Shown: positions 5,288 to 5,865 of the stretch, piece by piece
How the letters are laid out: every line of letters begins with the position of its first letter
Position numbering within the stretch: position 1 is the stretch's first letter
NCBI GenBank assembly: GCA_012841255.1
Contig: DUUZ01000269.1
Coordinates: 1-5,865 of the forward strand
Origin: Clostridiaceae bacterium
GTDB lineage: Bacteria; Bacillota; Clostridia; Saccharofermentanales; DTU023
Direction of reading: 5' to 3'
Length of the DNA stretch: 5,865 bases
Made by a program: the position numbers and the translations under genes
The notes under the pieces: model-generated
Seen by the model: only the letters and a program-made list of their open reading frames with translations
Database searches by the model: none
What the model was told of the DNA's origin: nothing

Positions 5288-5865
5288 GCCCCCACCCCCA
5301 GCATCAGCCGGCCGACTTCTTCCAGGGTCAGATCCTCGGACGGCGCAACTTTTCTCAAACTGCCGTTGTAGACGACGGCAATGGTATCGGCCAGTTCCAT
5401 GACCTCATCCAGCTCCAGGGATACCAGTAAAATAGCATGGCCCCTGGCCCGCTCCTCCATGATCTGCCGGTGGATATGGGCCCGGGCCGCAATATCCAGA
5501 CCTCGGGTCGGCTGGACAAAGATGATTAGCTGATTCTCCAGATCGATTTCCCGGGCAACGATGGCCTTTTGCTGGTTGCCCCCGCTCATGGAATGGACCA
5601 GGGTTTCCTCCCCTGAGCCGCTCCGGATATCGTAGGCTTCAATTAATACTCTGGCGTGCTGCCTGAAGGCTTCCCTGTTTAAAATCCGTCTTTTGGAAAA
5701 GGGCGCTTTCCCATAGGTCTTCAGGGCCAGATTCTCCGCCAGATTCATATCGACGACTAGGCCGGTCCTCTGGCGGTCCTCCGGTACGTAGGAGATCCCT
5801 CCTCTAATCCGCTGCCGGATGCTGTCTCCCGTGATCTCCCGGTCGCGCAGTCGGATGGAGCCGGA
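5284..5865 (-). CDS. ABC transporter ATPase, RbsA/NupO-like, second nucleotide-binding domain only (5' end outside window)
   Basis: The 193 visible residues are the C-terminal nucleotide-binding domain of a two-domain sugar/nucleoside ABC ATPase; such proteins are about 500 residues, so the first domain and the second Walker A lie beyond the right edge. Visible in the fragment are YVPEDRQRTGLVVD (26-39), the signature SGGNQQK (94-100) and VQPTRGLD (117-124), then LVSLELDE where the switch histidine is found in other ABC ATPases. The Walker B acidic pair is replaced by Val-Gln, which agrees with the degenerate second domain of NupO/YufO proteins (AAQPTRGLD) rather than with RbsA (DEPTRG). An in-frame ATG at 5746-5748 is internal, because the conserved reading frame continues upstream to the edge. 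The stop overlaps the next start by 4 bases. The protein would power import by the two permeases downstream. Substrate is inferred from family only. Confidence 0.92.
   Translation of the reverse strand, partial: SGSIRLRDREITGDSIRQRIRGGISYVPEDRQRTGLVVDMNLAENLALKTYGKAPFSKRRILNREAFRQHARVLIEAYDIRSGSGEETLVHSMSGGNQQKAIVAREIDLENQLIIFVQPTRGLDIAARAHIHRQIMEERARGHAILLVSLELDEVMELADTIAVVYNGSLRKVAPSEDLTLEEVGRLMLGVGA

Noticed and set aside
1..5865. CRISPR arrays, insertion sequences, tRNA or rRNA genes, toxin-antitoxin or phage genes
   Set aside because: I saw no repeat-spacer pattern, transposase, structured RNA gene or other accessory module; the window is filled by two conserved operons.

Overview
The window is GC-rich DNA from what looks like a Gram-positive bacterium, most likely a member of Clostridia. 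Three things point there: the S12 protein is the long Firmicutes type with an insert before the PQKRG motif, the EF-G N-terminus is close to that of Bacillus and Clostridia, and the ribosome binding sites match the Firmicutes 16S tail strongly. I cannot name a genus. Every gene I can support lies on the minus strand, so the window reads from right to left.

Right half (5865 down to 3238): the 3' part of an ABC transporter operon of the nucleoside/BMP (NupOPQ, RbsA-like) class. It holds the C-terminal half of a two-domain ATPase, cut by the window edge, followed by two membrane permeases. The three genes are translationally coupled by a 4-base ATGA overlap and an 8-base overlap. The substrate-binding lipoprotein expected for this class is not in the window and would lie beyond the right edge.

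Middle (3237 down to 3064): a 174-base control region with a very good sigma-A type promoter, a compact hairpin at the predicted 5' end of the mRNA, an A/U-rich stretch and an excellent Shine-Dalgarno sequence. Two inverted repeats link the 3' end of the transporter transcript to this leader.

Left half (3063 down to 1): the str operon in its usual order, rpsL (S12), rpsG (S7) and fusA (EF-G), with fusA running off the left edge about 30 codons before its expected end. The products are parts of, or act on, the small ribosomal subunit: S12 and S7 are 30S proteins and EF-G drives translocation.

I see no new multi-gene system here. The points worth a second look are small: an arginine in S12 where a streptomycin-resistance substitution is known, two unusual alanines in EF-G, a TTG start for rpsG, the hairpin and inverted repeats at the operon junction, and a str operon that directly follows a transporter operon instead of rpoC.
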